From Leucobacter sp. UBA1945 (GTDB taxonomy: Bacteria; Actinomycetota; Actinomycetes; Actinomycetales; Microbacteriaceae): DNA of 38,654 nt. The number at the start of each line of letters is the position of its first letter. Position 1 is the stretch's first letter. The DNA lies in contig DDEV01000096.1 in NCBI GenBank assembly GCA_002336855.1, positions 2,906-41,559 on the forward strand. The letters run 5' to 3'. Shown here in pieces: positions 15,840 through 25,037 of the stretch. Under the pieces are notes generated by a model. The model was not told the DNA's origin and did not search any database. It saw nothing but the letters and a program-made list of their open reading frames with translations. Position numbers and translations under genes: made by a program.

Positions 15840-17456
15840 GTGCGAGTGAACGAAGCGCTGATCGACCTGCTTCGACACGATCTCGACGCCGCCGACTACC
15901 GGGCAGGTGCCGTGCGTGCCCTGCTCGGAGCCGAGGCCGAGGCGGCTCGCCTGCGCGGGGTGCTGCTGCCCGGCAAGCGAGCGCTCGCTCAGCGGGGTGA
16001 CGAGGCGCTGGCGACCCTGGCGGGCCTGTTTCTGCTTGGCTGCGAGGTGTCGAGCGACGCGCTAGAGCTCGCCCTGCCGCGGCTGGGGGTCGAGGGCGCC
16101 CGCAAGCTCGGCCTTGTCTCTGCGGGAGCCACGGGGTTCGTCGCAGCACTCTCGCTGAACCCAGTCGAACTGCCGGACCCGCTCGGACCTGGTGCGAGCG
16201 GCCAGGCCGGCGCCAGCCTGCACTGGTGGATCGTCTCAGACCTCGACGACCAGCTGCGCGTCGGCCCCGCGCGGCCCGACCACGTGATGGGCGTCGGCGG
16301 CGCGACCAGGTCGCTGCTCGCGCAGCTGCCGCTCGGGCCCCATGTAACGCTGCTCGGCGGCTCCGTGCTCGACCTCGGCACCGGCTGCGGTGTGGTCGCG
16401 CTCATGCTCGCGCACGCGCTTGCCCACCTCGACGTGCAGCGCGTCGTCGCGACCGACATCTCTGAGCGTGCGCTGGGCTTCGCCCGCGCGAACGCGCAGC
16501 TGAACGGCCTGCACGGGGCGATCGAGTTTCGTCAGGGCGATCTGTTTGCGCCGGTTGCGGGGGAGCGCTTCGACCTCATCGCCTCGAACCCGCCGTTCGT
16601 CATCACGCCGAGATCGTCCGGCGACGACGCCACGCGTTACGAGTACCGCGATGCGGGGCTCGTCGGCGACGCCCTCGCCGAGCGTGTCGTGCGCGAGGCA
16701 CCGAATCACCTGACCCCTGGAGGCGAGCTCATCTGCCTCGCAAACTGGGAGAGTCCCTGGGGGCAGAACGGTCTCGACCGTGTCAAGAGCTGGGTGCAGA
16801 GCTCGGCTGAGGGGTCGGGCACGCTTGCCGCCTGGATCATCGAACGCGACCGCCTCGACCCGGTTCGTTATGCGGAGACGTGGGCCCGAGACGGCGGGGC
16901 GCGTCCCGGAGACGCCGAGTTCGATGAGCTGATGCAGGCGTGGCTCGACGACTTCTCGGCGCGGCGGATCGTCGCGATCGGGCTCGGGTCGATCCGCATG
17001 CGCAGACTCGACTCGGGTGCGCAGACGGTGCAGACCAGCGAAGAACTGATCCGCGCAGAGCATGTCTCCGATCCTTTCTTCGGAAGCTTTCCGGGGTCTG
17101 AACTCGCGAACGCCTTCAGACAGGCTTTACGTGTCGCTGAGATGAGCGACGAGCAGATGCTTGACCTGCGCTGGCAGCGAGCAGGCGGGGTGAGCGAGTT
17201 GCGTGAGCACAGCCCCGGCGAAGAGGCGCCGCACAGCATCAGGTTGCAGACCGACCGGCCCATTGCCCGCGTGGTGCAGGCCGATACCCTGCTTGCCGCT
17301 GCGGTCGGCGCCTGCGATGGCGAACTCACCCTTGGCCAGATCGCCGACGCACTCGCCCAGATTCTCGAGGTCGACGCCGACGCTTGCGCCGAGGCGCTCA
17401 CCGCGGGCGTGCGCGAGCTCGTGTGGTTCGGCATGCTCGCACCCGCCTGGCGATAG
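15840..17456 (+). CDS. SAM-dependent methyltransferase with large N- and C-terminal extensions
   Basis: A 538-residue protein. A class I methyltransferase core (about 160-330) has the SAM loop DLGTGCGVVALML near 177 and SNPPFVITP near 250. An NPPF box is typical of enzymes that methylate adenine, guanine or glutamine nitrogen (PrmC, RsmC and DNA N6-adenine enzymes). The first 150 residues form a Leu/Ala-rich helical domain seen in actinobacterial relatives (DUF7059-type, from memory). The last 200 residues look like a winged-helix or oligomerisation domain. The target is probably ribosomal or RNA, which is inference. GTG 15840 abuts the SDR stop; a second in-frame GTG at 15846 is possible. 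Confidence 0.8.
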   Translation: MRVNEALIDLLRHDLDAADYRAGAVRALLGAEAEAARLRGVLLPGKRALAQRGDEALATLAGLFLLGCEVSSDALELALPRLGVEGARKLGLVSAGATGFVAALSLNPVELPDPLGPGASGQAGASLHWWIVSDLDDQLRVGPARPDHVMGVGGATRSLLAQLPLGPHVTLLGGSVLDLGTGCGVVALMLAHALAHLDVQRVVATDISERALGFARANAQLNGLHGAIEFRQGDLFAPVAGERFDLIASNPPFVITPRSSGDDATRYEYRDAGLVGDALAERVVREAPNHLTPGGELICLANWESPWGQNGLDRVKSWVQSSAEGSGTLAAWIIERDRLDPVRYAETWARDGGARPGDAEFDELMQAWLDDFSARRIVAIGLGSIRMRRLDSGAQTVQTSEELIRAEHVSDPFFGSFPGSELANAFRQALRVAEMSDEQMLDLRWQRAGGVSELREHSPGEEAPHSIRLQTDRPIARVVQADTLLAAAVGACDGELTLGQIADALAQILEVDADACAEALTAGVRELVWFGMLAPAWR

Positions 17457-17459
17457 AAT
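17454..17459 (+). promoter_or_regulatory. putative -10 box TAGAAT before hisD
   Basis: TAGAAT, inside the last codons of the methyltransferase gene (its stop is the TAG), is followed by eight bases and ATG 17468. Spacing is one or two bases longer than for the other leaderless candidates, so the 5' leader would be zero to two bases. Confidence 0.4.
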
Positions 17460-17467
17460 TGGGTTCT

Positions 17468-18781
17468 ATGCTTCGCACGATCGACCTCCGTGGTCAGACA
17501 CTCTCCCGCGCCGCCCTGCTGAGCCTGGTTCCGCGCGCCGCCGTCGACACCGCCGCAGCGACCCTGCAGGTGCGTCCTCTTGTCGAGGCGGTGAGAGATC
17601 GGGGCGAAGAAGCTCTGCGCGAGCAAGCGCGCGACTTCGATCGCGTGCAAGACCATGCGCTGCGCGTGCCGGCCGAAGAGATCGCCGCGTCGCTCGCGAG
17701 CTGCCCACCCGAGTTGCGCGCAGCGCTCGAGGCGCTCATCGCTCGCTTGCGCGAGGCTTCGGCGGCACAGGTGCCCGCGGAACGAGTAACGACATTCGGC
17801 GATGGCGCGAGTATCACCCAGCGCTGGCACCCGGTATCGCGCGTGGGCCTCTACGCTCCGGGCGGCAAGGCCGCTTACCCGTCCTCGGTGCTCATGAACG
17901 CCGTGTCAGCGCAGGCCGCCGGAGTGAAGGGTCTCGCGCTCGCTTCGCCGGCGCAGCTCGACAACCGGGGTCGCCCGCATGAGTCAGTGCTGTGGGCCGC
18001 GGCGCTCGTCGGGGTCGATGAGGTCTACGCCATCGGGGGAGCCGGTGCGATCGCCGCCTTCGCCTACGGCGTGCCGTCGATCGGCCTCGAACCCGTTGAC
18101 GTGGTGACAGGGCCCGGCAACGTCTACGTCGCCGCAGCGAAGCGCGCGGTCACCGGGTTCGTCGGCATCGACAGCGAGGCCGGCACGACGGAGATCCTCA
18201 TCATCGCCGACGCGAGTGCAGACCCGGAGTTCGTCGCGGCCGACCTGCTCAGCCAGGCCGAGCACGATGAAGCAGCAGCCTCGGTGCTCGTGACCGACTC
18301 CGTCGAACTCGCCGAGCGCGTGCGCGCCGCAGTAGAGCGCCGAGCTACGAGCACCAGGCACGCGGCGCGCGCGCTCGAGGCGCTGAACGGCCCGCAGTCT
18401 GCCGTGATCCTCGTTGAAAACCTCGAAGACGCGGCGAAGGTGAGCAACGCGTACGGACCCGAGCACCTCGAAATTCAAACCGCTGCAAACGACCGTGTGC
18501 TCTCCCTCATCGACGACGCCGGGGCGATCTTCGTGGGTGGCTACTCGCCAGTGAGCCTCGGCGACTACCTCGCTGGTTCGAACCACGTGCTGCCGACCGG
18601 TGGCACCGCCCGCTTCGCTGCCGGACTCGGTGCGCACACTTTCTTGCGTCCGCAGCAGATCATTTCATACGACCGCGACGCCCTCGCCGAGGTGCACGAG
18701 CCGCTGCTCGCAATCTCGGCAGCCGAGGGCCTGCCCGCCCACGGCGAGGCCGTGAGCGCTCGCTTCGAACTCGAGAGGTAA
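17468..18781 (+). CDS. hisD: histidinol dehydrogenase
   Basis: A 437-residue zinc enzyme that carries out the last two steps of histidine synthesis, oxidising L-histidinol to L-histidine with two NAD+. Family motifs seen are RVGLYAPGG (about 125), TGPGNVYVAAAKR (about 215), SQAEHDE with a metal/active-site His (about 262), PEHLEIQ with the Glu-His catalytic pair (about 331-337) and SNHVLPTGGTARF (about 373-385). Length is normal. ATG 17468 is chosen; the in-frame extension to 17384 overlaps the preceding gene. No other his gene is present: the usual hisC/hisB follow-on is replaced by nrdR, three bases downstream. Confidence 0.95.
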   Translation: MLRTIDLRGQTLSRAALLSLVPRAAVDTAAATLQVRPLVEAVRDRGEEALREQARDFDRVQDHALRVPAEEIAASLASCPPELRAALEALIARLREASAAQVPAERVTTFGDGASITQRWHPVSRVGLYAPGGKAAYPSSVLMNAVSAQAAGVKGLALASPAQLDNRGRPHESVLWAAALVGVDEVYAIGGAGAIAAFAYGVPSIGLEPVDVVTGPGNVYVAAAKRAVTGFVGIDSEAGTTEILIIADASADPEFVAADLLSQAEHDEAAASVLVTDSVELAERVRAAVERRATSTRHAARALEALNGPQSAVILVENLEDAAKVSNAYGPEHLEIQTAANDRVLSLIDDAGAIFVGGYSPVSLGDYLAGSNHVLPTGGTARFAAGLGAHTFLRPQQIISYDRDALAEVHEPLLAISAAEGLPAHGEAVSARFELER

Positions 18782-18784
18782 CCC

Positions 18785-19282
18785 GTGCACTGCCCGTTCT
18801 GCCGCCACCCAGACAGCCGCGTCATCGATTCGCGCACGAGCGATGACGGACTCTCGATTCGTCGCCGGCGCTCATGCCCCGAGTGCGGCAGGCGCTTCAG
18901 CACCACCGAAACCGCGAGCCTGACGGTGATCAAGCGCTCGGGCGTGGTCGAGCCGTTCAGCCGCGAGAAGGTCATGAGCGGTGTGCGCAAGGCCTGCCAG
19001 GGCAGGCCGGTCACCGAAAGCGACCTCGCCGTGCTGGCTCAGCAGGTCGAAGAGTCGGTACGACTGACCGGGCAGGCCCAGCTCGACGCGAACGACATCG
19101 GTCTCTCGGTGCTGCCGCACCTGCGCGAACTCGACGAGATCGCCTACCTGCGGTTCGCGAGCGTGTACCAAGCGTTCGAGTCGCTCGAAGACTTCGAGGC
19201 GGCGATTGCTGGCCTCAGGCTGCACCCGAGCACCGGCCAGCTGCCTGCTGTCGGCGGCGCCACCACCAACGAGACGGAGTAG
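18785..19282 (+). CDS. nrdR: transcriptional repressor NrdR
   Basis: A 165-residue repressor of ribonucleotide reductase genes. An N-terminal zinc ribbon has Cys3, Cys6, Cys31 and Cys34 (CPFC ... CPEC), followed by an ATP-cone domain (about 46-136) with [15 protein letters not shown], which senses ATP/dATP. NrdR binds NrdR boxes upstream of nrd operons, none of which is in this window. The GTG start is three bases after the hisD stop, and a GAGAGG site overlaps that stop, so hisD, nrdR and pyrD (two bases further on) form one operon. The C-terminal tail after about 145 is variable in the family. Confidence 0.95.
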   Translation: MHCPFCRHPDSRVIDSRTSDDGLSIRRRRSCPECGRRFSTTETASLTVIKRSGVVEPFSREKVMSGVRKACQGRPVTESDLAVLAQQVEESVRLTGQAQLDANDIGLSVLPHLRELDEIAYLRFASVYQAFESLEDFEAAIAGLRLHPSTGQLPAVGGATTNETE

Positions 19283-19284
19283 CC

Positions 19285-20331
19285 ATGCGCTTCTACCCAG
19301 TGCTGTTCAACACCGTGTTTCGGCGCATGGAGCCCGAGAAGGCGCACCACCTCGCGTTTCCTGTGATCAAAGCCGCCGGAGTGTTCGCCCCGATCGCGCG
19401 CGCGATTTGCGCGGCAGATCCGCGCCTTCGCGTGCGGGCGCTCGGCCTCGAGTTTCCGAGCCCATTCGGTATTGCCGCTGGCTTCGACAAGAACGCAGAG
19501 GGCATCACCGGGCTTGGCGCGCTCGGCTTCGGGCATGTCGAGGTCGGCACACTGACCAGGCACGCGCAGCCCGGCAACCCACAGCCGCGCATGTTTCGCT
19601 TGCTCGAGGATCGCGCCCTGATCAACCGCATGGGCTTCAACAACAGGGGAGCGGTCGATGCGGTATCGCGAATCGAACGTGCACGCTTGAAGAAGCGCCG
19701 CCCCGTGATCGGTGTGAATATCGGCAAGAGTCGCGTCACCGAGGTCGAGCACGCGACCGCAGATTACGTCTACAGTGCTGAGCGACTCGCCCCGATCGCC
19801 GACTATCTCGCGGTCAACGTGAGCTCACCGAACACGCCGGGGCTTCGCGGTCTGCAGGAGCTCGATTCGCTCGCGCCGCTGCTCACCGAGGTGAAGCGAG
19901 TCTCGGGCAGCACCCCGCTGCTCGTCAAGATCGCGCCAGACATGGACGAGGAGCAGCTGGACGGAATCGTTCGGCTCGCAATCGAGCTCGGCCTCGACGG
20001 CATCATCGCGACGAACACTACGGTGTCGCGCGAGAACCTTCAGGCCTCTGCGGCATCGCTCGATGCGATGGGCGCAGGCGGAGTCTCGGGCGCTCCGCTT
20101 CGTGAGCGCTCGCTCGAGGTGCTGAAGCGAATCAGGCTGACCGCGCCAGACCCCGACTTCTGCGTGATTTCAGTGGGGGGAGTGACGACTGCGCGCGACG
20201 TGCTCGATCGCCTCGAGGCGGGTGCGACCCTCGTGCAGGGGTTCACCGCGTTCATCTACGAAGGGCCGCTTTGGGCCCGCGCGATCAACCGCGGCCTCGT
20301 CAGGGCCGGGTACCGCACGCCGCGGGCTTAG
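19285..20331 (+). CDS. pyrD: dihydroorotate dehydrogenase (quinone), class 2
   Basis: A 348-residue FMN enzyme that oxidises dihydroorotate to orotate in pyrimidine synthesis and passes electrons to menaquinone. The N-terminal helical extension (1-45, MRFYPVLFNTVFRRMEPEKA) is the membrane-binding part that marks class 2. The barrel has GIAAGFDKNA, INRMGFNN, GVNIGKS and NVSSPNTPGLR with the catalytic-base Ser (class 2 uses Ser, not Cys). SVGGVTTARD binds the FMN phosphate. It feeds the quinone pool used by QcrB downstream. ATG 19285 lies two bases after the nrdR stop. A strong terminator follows the gene. Confidence 0.96.
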   Translation: MRFYPVLFNTVFRRMEPEKAHHLAFPVIKAAGVFAPIARAICAADPRLRVRALGLEFPSPFGIAAGFDKNAEGITGLGALGFGHVEVGTLTRHAQPGNPQPRMFRLLEDRALINRMGFNNRGAVDAVSRIERARLKKRRPVIGVNIGKSRVTEVEHATADYVYSAERLAPIADYLAVNVSSPNTPGLRGLQELDSLAPLLTEVKRVSGSTPLLVKIAPDMDEEQLDGIVRLAIELGLDGIIATNTTVSRENLQASAASLDAMGAGGVSGAPLRERSLEVLKRIRLTAPDPDFCVISVGGVTTARDVLDRLEAGATLVQGFTAFIYEGPLWARAINRGLVRAGYRTPRA

Positions 20332-20343
20332 TCCAGGCAAAGA

Positions 20344-20381
20344 GAAAGTGGGATCGGGGCCGAGGCCCTGATCCCACTTTC
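20344..20381. terminator. bidirectional intrinsic terminator, pyrD / DUF3043
   Basis: A 17-bp stem (20344-20360 with 20365-20381, one G-T pair) closes a CGAG loop, and runs rich in T follow on both strands (TTTCTTTC on plus, CTTTCTC on minus). It ends both the pyrD operon and the convergent DUF3043 gene. Confidence 0.9.
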
Positions 20382-20409
20382 TTTCTTGCGCTCTTGCGAG
20401 CAGAGCTAG

Positions 20410-20976
20410 CTACTCAGGAAACTGAAAACGCTTCACCTGAGGTTTCGGCATGCGCAGCATTCTGAATTGGAACGCGCGCATCGCGGCGTACCAGCGGTAG
20501 CCGGGCTGCAGGTTCTGCTCGCCGAACTTGGCGGTGAGCTTGCGCTTCAGCGTGACGCCGAGCAGCACGGCGTCGAGCACCGAGATACCGAGGTAGGCCC
20601 AGATCGTGATCAGGCTGTACATCTGGTACTGCGCAGGCAAGAACGTCATGAGCAACACCACGAGCATCGCTGGAATCAGAAACTCGCCGAGCGAAAAACG
20701 CGCGTCGACATAGTCACGTACGAAGCGCCGCTGCGGGCCCTTGTCGCGAGGGCCGAGAAAGCGCTCATCGCCCTGCATCATGCCCATACGGGCGCGCTCG
20801 CGCGCTTCGCCCTCCTTCTGGCGCTGCAGCTTGCGAGCGGCCTTGTCGCGCGAACCCACGATGGGCTGCGCCTTTGCCGCCTGTGCCTCTTTGCGGCTCG
20901 GAGTCGGCCGCCCCTTGCCTACGGGAGTCTCGGTGGGCTGCTCTTCGCCCGCATCAGCGGTGCTGTTCTTGGCCAC
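20410..20976 (-). CDS. DUF3043 membrane protein
   Basis: A 188-residue protein of the actinobacterial DUF3043 family. A charged N-terminal half holds GKGRPTPSRKEAQAAK (about 20-35), the hallmark of the family. Two hydrophobic helices follow (about 102-122 and 126-147), then a basic tail ending RMLRMPKPQVK. I chose GTG 20976 because an AAAGGA site precedes it by six bases and the product begins MAKNS, like relatives from memory. ATG 21021 would add 15 residues. The function is unknown; its constant neighbourhood with erpA and ctaC hints at membrane or respiratory work, but this is only context. Confidence 0.85.
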   Translation of the reverse strand: MAKNSTADAGEEQPTETPVGKGRPTPSRKEAQAAKAQPIVGSRDKAARKLQRQKEGEARERARMGMMQGDERFLGPRDKGPQRRFVRDYVDARFSLGEFLIPAMLVVLLMTFLPAQYQMYSLITIWAYLGISVLDAVLLGVTLKRKLTAKFGEQNLQPGYRWYAAMRAFQFRMLRMPKPQVKRFQFPE

Positions 20977-21078
20977 GCCGTTCCTTTCGCGCTTCGCGCC
21001 CGTCGCGGTGTGCTCGGGCATTTCTGTCTCACTCAAGGATAGTGCGCCAGCGATGCGCCCGGTGGCAGTACCGCGCGA

Positions 21079-21084
21079 TAGACT
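21079..21084 (+). promoter_or_regulatory. putative -10 box TAGACT for leaderless erpA mRNA
   Basis: TAGACT is followed by seven bases (GAACAGT) and ATG 21092, with no Shine-Dalgarno sequence. Confidence 0.5.
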
Positions 21085-21091
21085 GAACAGT

Positions 21092-21442
21092 ATGAGCGAG
21101 ACAGTCATGACGCCTGCGCACGAGGTGAACATCACCGATGCCGCACGCGATAAGGTTCGTAAGCTGCTCGAGCAAGAAGGGCGTGACGATCTTCGTCTGC
21201 GCATCGCGGTGCAACCCGGTGGGTGCTCAGGCCTGATCTACCAGTTGTTCTTTGACGAGCGCACGCTCGACAACGACGCGGTCGTCAGCTTTGACGGCGT
21301 TGAGGTCGTGGTCGATCAGATGAGTGTTCCCTATCTGAACGGGTCGACAATTGGCTTTGAAGACACCATTCAGAAGCAAGGCTTCACCATCGACAACCCC
21401 AATGCGCAGGGCAGTTGTGCATGTGGAGATAGCTTCAGCTAA
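21092..21442 (+). CDS. erpA: HesB/IscA-type iron-sulfur insertion protein
   Basis: A 116-residue A-type carrier that hands iron-sulfur clusters to apo-proteins. The three conserved cysteines are present: GGCSGL (Cys45) and the C-terminal CAC (Cys109 and Cys111). Length and the N-terminal ITDAARDKVRKLL match the family. The neighbouring qcrA product (Rieske [2Fe-2S]) and others may be clients, which is inference. It lies between the DUF3043 gene (divergent) and ctaC, a typical actinobacterial order. The message seems leaderless. I use erpA because that is how relatives in this position are usually named; iscA/hesB are equally possible names. Confidence 0.92.
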   Translation: MSETVMTPAHEVNITDAARDKVRKLLEQEGRDDLRLRIAVQPGGCSGLIYQLFFDERTLDNDAVVSFDGVEVVVDQMSVPYLNGSTIGFEDTIQKQGFTIDNPNAQGSCACGDSFS

Positions 21443-21557
21443 CGACACCCCGGCGCGTGTTCAGTAAACCCTCAGCTTCGCGCTAAGCTATTCCAAGAGA
21501 GTCATCAGCTTTGTCTGGCATGCAGTCAGAGCGACCGTCAGTTTCGAAAGGTATGCG

Positions 21558-22451
21558 GTGCGTCCCAATCGTCGAATGAAATGGGCCCTTACCGGTGTCG
21601 CGGTCTCCGCGGCGCTAGTGCTCGCCGGGTGCACCCCGGCTCAGCAGCGGGGTTTCCTCCCCGAGGGGTCAACCAACGCTACGGAGCACACTCCGGGCAT
21701 CACGAGCCTCTGGGTGAACTCCTGGATCGTGCTGCTCGGCGTGGGTTTGATCACCTGGGGGCTTATCCTCTGGGCAACGATCGCGTACCGTCGCCGTAAG
21801 GGCCAGACCGGCCTTCCAGTGCAGCTGCGCTACAACATGCCGATCGAGACCTTCTTCACGGTCGTTCCGGTGATGTTGATCGTGGCATTCTTCGGCTTCA
21901 CCGCCCAAGAGATGTCGAAGATCGAGGCGCGATACGACAACCCCGAGAACGTGGTTGAGGTTATCGGCAAGCGTTGGAGCTGGGACTTCAACTACCTGAA
22001 CGATGACGTCTACTTCCAGGGCGTTCAGGTGCAGACCGACGACAACGGCTCGGCGATCGCCGAGACCATGCCTGTGCTGTATCTGCCGGTCGACAAGAAG
22101 ACCGAGATCCGCATCGAGACCCGCGACGTGATCCACTCGTTCTGGATCGTCGAGTTCCTCTACAAGAAGGACATGATCCCGGGCCAGACCAACTACATGT
22201 CGGTCACACCCACTCAGACCGGCACCTACATGGGTAAGTGCGCCGAGCTCTGCGGTGAGTACCACTCGATGATGCTCTTCGAAGTGCGCGTCGTCGAACA
22301 AGACGAATACGACGCCTACGTGAAGGCACAGCGCGAAGCGGGCCACGAGGGTCGCATCGGCCTGGAGTACAACCCTCTGCAGGAGGAGTACTTCGGCGAC
22401 GAGGCGAAGTCTCAGAACGAAGACCACTTCGAAACCCCGGCTAAGGCCTAA
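21558..22451 (+). CDS. ctaC: cytochrome c oxidase subunit II (aa3)
   Basis: A 297-residue lipoprotein subunit carrying the CuA centre. The signal peptide ends in the lipobox LAGC (Cys25). Two membrane helices follow (about 50-75 and 97-118), then a cupredoxin domain with the CuA loop [12 protein letters not shown] (about 228-239) and an upstream His in VIHSFW. Electrons come from the QcrC haems and go to CtaD. GTG 21558 has GAAAGG six bases upstream; an ATG five bases earlier is out of frame. A TAAGCT at 21484-21489 may be its -10 box, giving a leader of about 60 bases. ctaD begins on the last base of its stop codon. Confidence 0.97.
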   Translation: MRPNRRMKWALTGVAVSAALVLAGCTPAQQRGFLPEGSTNATEHTPGITSLWVNSWIVLLGVGLITWGLILWATIAYRRRKGQTGLPVQLRYNMPIETFFTVVPVMLIVAFFGFTAQEMSKIEARYDNPENVVEVIGKRWSWDFNYLNDDVYFQGVQVQTDDNGSAIAETMPVLYLPVDKKTEIRIETRDVIHSFWIVEFLYKKDMIPGQTNYMSVTPTQTGTYMGKCAELCGEYHSMMLFEVRVVEQDEYDAYVKAQREAGHEGRIGLEYNPLQEEYFGDEAKSQNEDHFETPAKA

Positions 22452-24124
22452 TGCGAGCAGTGAGAAGCGAGAGTAAGAAGATGAAGAAGGGCAACGTGAT
22501 CGTTTCGTGGATGACCTCCACGGATCACAAAGTGATCGGTTACATGTACCTGATCAGCTCGGTCGTGTGGTTCATGATCGGCGGCCTCATGGCCCTGATC
22601 ATTCGCGCGCAGCTGTTCGCTCCCGGCCTTGAGGTGGTAGCGACCAAGGAACAGTACAACCAGCTGTTCACCATGCACGGCACTATCATGCTGCTGATGT
22701 TTGCAACGCCGCTGTTCGCAGGCTTTGCAAACGTGCTCATGCCGTTGCAGATCGGTGCTCCCGACGTGGCTTTCCCGCGTCTGAATGCGCTCGCGTTCTG
22801 GCTCTACACGTTCGGCTCACTCATCGCAGTCGGTGGCTTCCTCACCCCGCAGGGCGCTGCATCGTTCGGCTGGTTCGCTTATGCGCCGCTCTCTGACGTG
22901 ACGTTCTCGCCCGGTGTCGGCGGCAACCTTTGGGTGCTTGGCCTCGGTATTAGCGGCTTCGGCACGATCATGGGTGGCGTGAACTTCATCACCACCATCA
23001 TCACGATGCGTGCGCCGGGCATGACCATGTGGCGCATGTCGGTGTTCACCTGGAACACGCTGATCACCTCGATCCTCGTCATCCTGGTCTTCCCTGTGCT
23101 TGCAGCAGCCTTCTTCGGCCTCGCCGCAGACCGCATCTTCGGTGCGCACATCTACAATGGCGAAGGCGGAGCCATTCTCTGGCAGCACCTCTTCTGGTTC
23201 TTCGGCCATCCTGAGGTTTACATCATCGCGCTGCCGTTCTTCGGTATCGTTTCTGAGGTCTTCCCGGTGTTCAGCCGCAAGCCGATCTTCGGTTACAAGA
23301 CCCTGATCTACGCGACCATCTCGATCGCGGCGCTTTCGATGACGGTGTGGGCACACCACATGTACGTCACCGGTTCGGTGCTGTTGCCGTTCTTCGCCTT
23401 GATGACCATGCTTATCGCGGTTCCGACCGGCGTGAAGATCTTCAACTGGATCGGCACCATGTGGCGAGGCTCGATCACCTTCGAGACTCCGATGCTCTGG
23501 GCACTCGGCTTCCTGGTTTCGTTCGTGTTCGGTGGCCTCACCGGCGTGATCCTGGCTTCGCCTGCGCTCGACTTCCACCTCTCTGACACCTACTTCGTCG
23601 TGGCTCACTTCCACTACGTGGTGTTCGGCACCGTGGTGTTCGCAATGTTCTCGGGCTTCTACTTCTGGTGGCCGAAGTGGACGGGCAAGATGCTGAACGA
23701 GCGTCTCGGTAAGATTCACTTCTGGACGCTGTTCATCGGCTTCCACACCACCTTCCTGGTGCAGCACTGGGCCGGTGTGATGGCAATGCCTCGCCGCTAC
23801 TACACCTATCTGCCCGAAGACGGCATCACCTGGATGAACCAGATTTCGACGGTAGGTGCAATGATCCTTGGCGCCTCGATGATTCCGTTCCTGCTGAACG
23901 TCTACCTCACCGCACGCAATGCGCCGAAGGTGACTGTCAACGATCCGTGGGGCTTTGGCCGCTCGCTCGAGTGGGCAACCTCTTGCCCGCCGCCGCGTCA
24001 CAACTTCGTGTCGATCCCGCGCATTCGCTCGGAGTCGCCGGCGTTCGACCTCAACCACCCTGAGGTCAGTGGCGTGAAGCAGCCCGGTCAAGAGAACGAG
24101 CCTGCGCTCGCCTCTGCGAAGTAA
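22451..24124 (+). CDS. ctaD: cytochrome c oxidase subunit I (aa3)
   Basis: A 557-residue, twelve-helix haem-copper oxidase core that reduces oxygen to water and pumps protons. Haem and CuB ligands are seen in [11 protein letters not shown] (haem a His), [10 protein letters not shown] (CuB His and the cross-linked Tyr), AHHMYV (two CuB His) and [11 protein letters not shown] (haem a3 and a His). A K-channel Lys and D-channel Asp lie in the usual places for an A-family enzyme. ATG 22451 overlaps the ctaC stop; ATG 22481 is an alternative start that would drop ten residues, and the ribosome-binding sites do not decide. ctaF follows after 21 bases. Confidence 0.97.
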   Translation: MRAVRSESKKMKKGNVIVSWMTSTDHKVIGYMYLISSVVWFMIGGLMALIIRAQLFAPGLEVVATKEQYNQLFTMHGTIMLLMFATPLFAGFANVLMPLQIGAPDVAFPRLNALAFWLYTFGSLIAVGGFLTPQGAASFGWFAYAPLSDVTFSPGVGGNLWVLGLGISGFGTIMGGVNFITTIITMRAPGMTMWRMSVFTWNTLITSILVILVFPVLAAAFFGLAADRIFGAHIYNGEGGAILWQHLFWFFGHPEVYIIALPFFGIVSEVFPVFSRKPIFGYKTLIYATISIAALSMTVWAHHMYVTGSVLLPFFALMTMLIAVPTGVKIFNWIGTMWRGSITFETPMLWALGFLVSFVFGGLTGVILASPALDFHLSDTYFVVAHFHYVVFGTVVFAMFSGFYFWWPKWTGKMLNERLGKIHFWTLFIGFHTTFLVQHWAGVMAMPRRYYTYLPEDGITWMNQISTVGAMILGASMIPFLLNVYLTARNAPKVTVNDPWGFGRSLEWATSCPPPRHNFVSIPRIRSESPAFDLNHPEVSGVKQPGQENEPALASAK

Positions 24125-24145
24125 CGCTGAAAGGCAAGAAGCACC

Positions 24146-24568
24146 ATGAAGTCAAACGTTGTGATCTTCGGGATCCTCACGGCATATTTTGTGATCGTCG
24201 GCGGCGCATACATTGCGTGGAACCTGATCACCCACGGTTACCTTGAATGGGTCGGCGCAGTTGCGATTCTGCTCTCGGGCGGCCTCACCGCGTTTATCGC
24301 GGTGTACCTGTGGCTCGTTCAGAAGAAGCAGGGTGGCGTGCTCGTCGAAGACATCGACGACTCCGACATCGACGACGGTGACCCCGAGCTCGGCGAGTTC
24401 AGTCCCTGGAGCTGGTGGCCGATCGTGCTCGCCTTCGCGCTGGCGCTGTTCATTCTGGGACTCTGCATCGGCTTCAACTTCTGGCTGACGTTCCTCTCGG
24501 CACCGATCGTTCTCGTCGCTGTGGTTGGCTGGGTCTACGAGTACTACCGCGGGCACTTCGCGCGCTAA
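24146..24568 (+). CDS. ctaF: cytochrome c oxidase subunit IV (actinobacterial CtaF)
   Basis: A 140-residue membrane protein with four hydrophobic helices (about 5-25, 32-54, 92-111 and 114-132). It is the actinobacterial subunit IV of aa3 oxidase, needed for assembly of the bcc-aa3 supercomplex. A hydrophilic acidic loop, VEDIDDSDIDDGDPELGEF (about 68-86), is typical of the family. ATG 24146 follows a GAAAGG-like site. It ends the ctaC-ctaD-ctaF operon; the GNAT gene starts 15 bases later and may be read through. Confidence 0.93.
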   Translation: MKSNVVIFGILTAYFVIVGGAYIAWNLITHGYLEWVGAVAILLSGGLTAFIAVYLWLVQKKQGGVLVEDIDDSDIDDGDPELGEFSPWSWWPIVLAFALALFILGLCIGFNFWLTFLSAPIVLVAVVGWVYEYYRGHFAR

Positions 24569-24583
24569 GCGAGAGAACCACTC

Positions 24584-25027
24584 GTGACTATCACTATCAG
24601 GCGAGGGCGAACAGAAGACGCTTCGGCGCTGTTCGCCCTCGCCCGTCAGTACCAGACCGGCCGCGAAGCCATCGGGCGCGACGAGTTCATGATCGCTCTC
24701 GATAACGTGCTCAGGCACCGCGACCAAGAGACGAACGTGCTCTTCGTGGCAGAGCAAGACGAGTCGGTCGTTGGCTACTCTCTGCTCACCGTCTCGCGCC
24801 TGCTTCACGCACCCGGCCTCACTGCACACCTGCAGGAGATCGTGGTCGACGCGAACGCACGCGGCGAGGGGGTCGGCGATCGTCTGATGCAGGCGAACGA
24901 ACACTACTGCATGGGCAGGGGAGTGCGACAGCTCTCTGCCTCTACCGCACGCATCGGCTCGTTCTACAATCACCGCGGGTTCGAGCCGGTCGGCGAGCAC
25001 TACCGCAAGGTGCTCGACCTCGGATAA
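24584..25027 (+). CDS. GNAT-family N-acetyltransferase
   Basis: A 147-residue acetyl-CoA-dependent transferase. The GNAT fold is clear from ITIRRGRTEDA at the start, the acetyl-CoA pyrophosphate loop VVDANARGEGVGDRLM (about 87-102, Q/RxxGxG/A type) and the closing FYNHRGFEPVGEHY. The substrate cannot be told; small amines, antibiotics or protein N-termini are all possible. GTG 24584 lies 15 bases after ctaF on the same strand. The TetR gene begins ten bases after its stop, so GNAT and regulator probably form a pair inserted between the two respiratory blocks. Confidence 0.85.
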   Translation: MTITIRRGRTEDASALFALARQYQTGREAIGRDEFMIALDNVLRHRDQETNVLFVAEQDESVVGYSLLTVSRLLHAPGLTAHLQEIVVDANARGEGVGDRLMQANEHYCMGRGVRQLSASTARIGSFYNHRGFEPVGEHYRKVLDLG

Positions 25028-25037
25028 CCACGAGCTC

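Noticed and set aside
22817..24091. 424-codon minus-strand frame opposite ctaD
   Set aside because: Antisense of ctaD; His/Arg/Glu-rich product without any motif.
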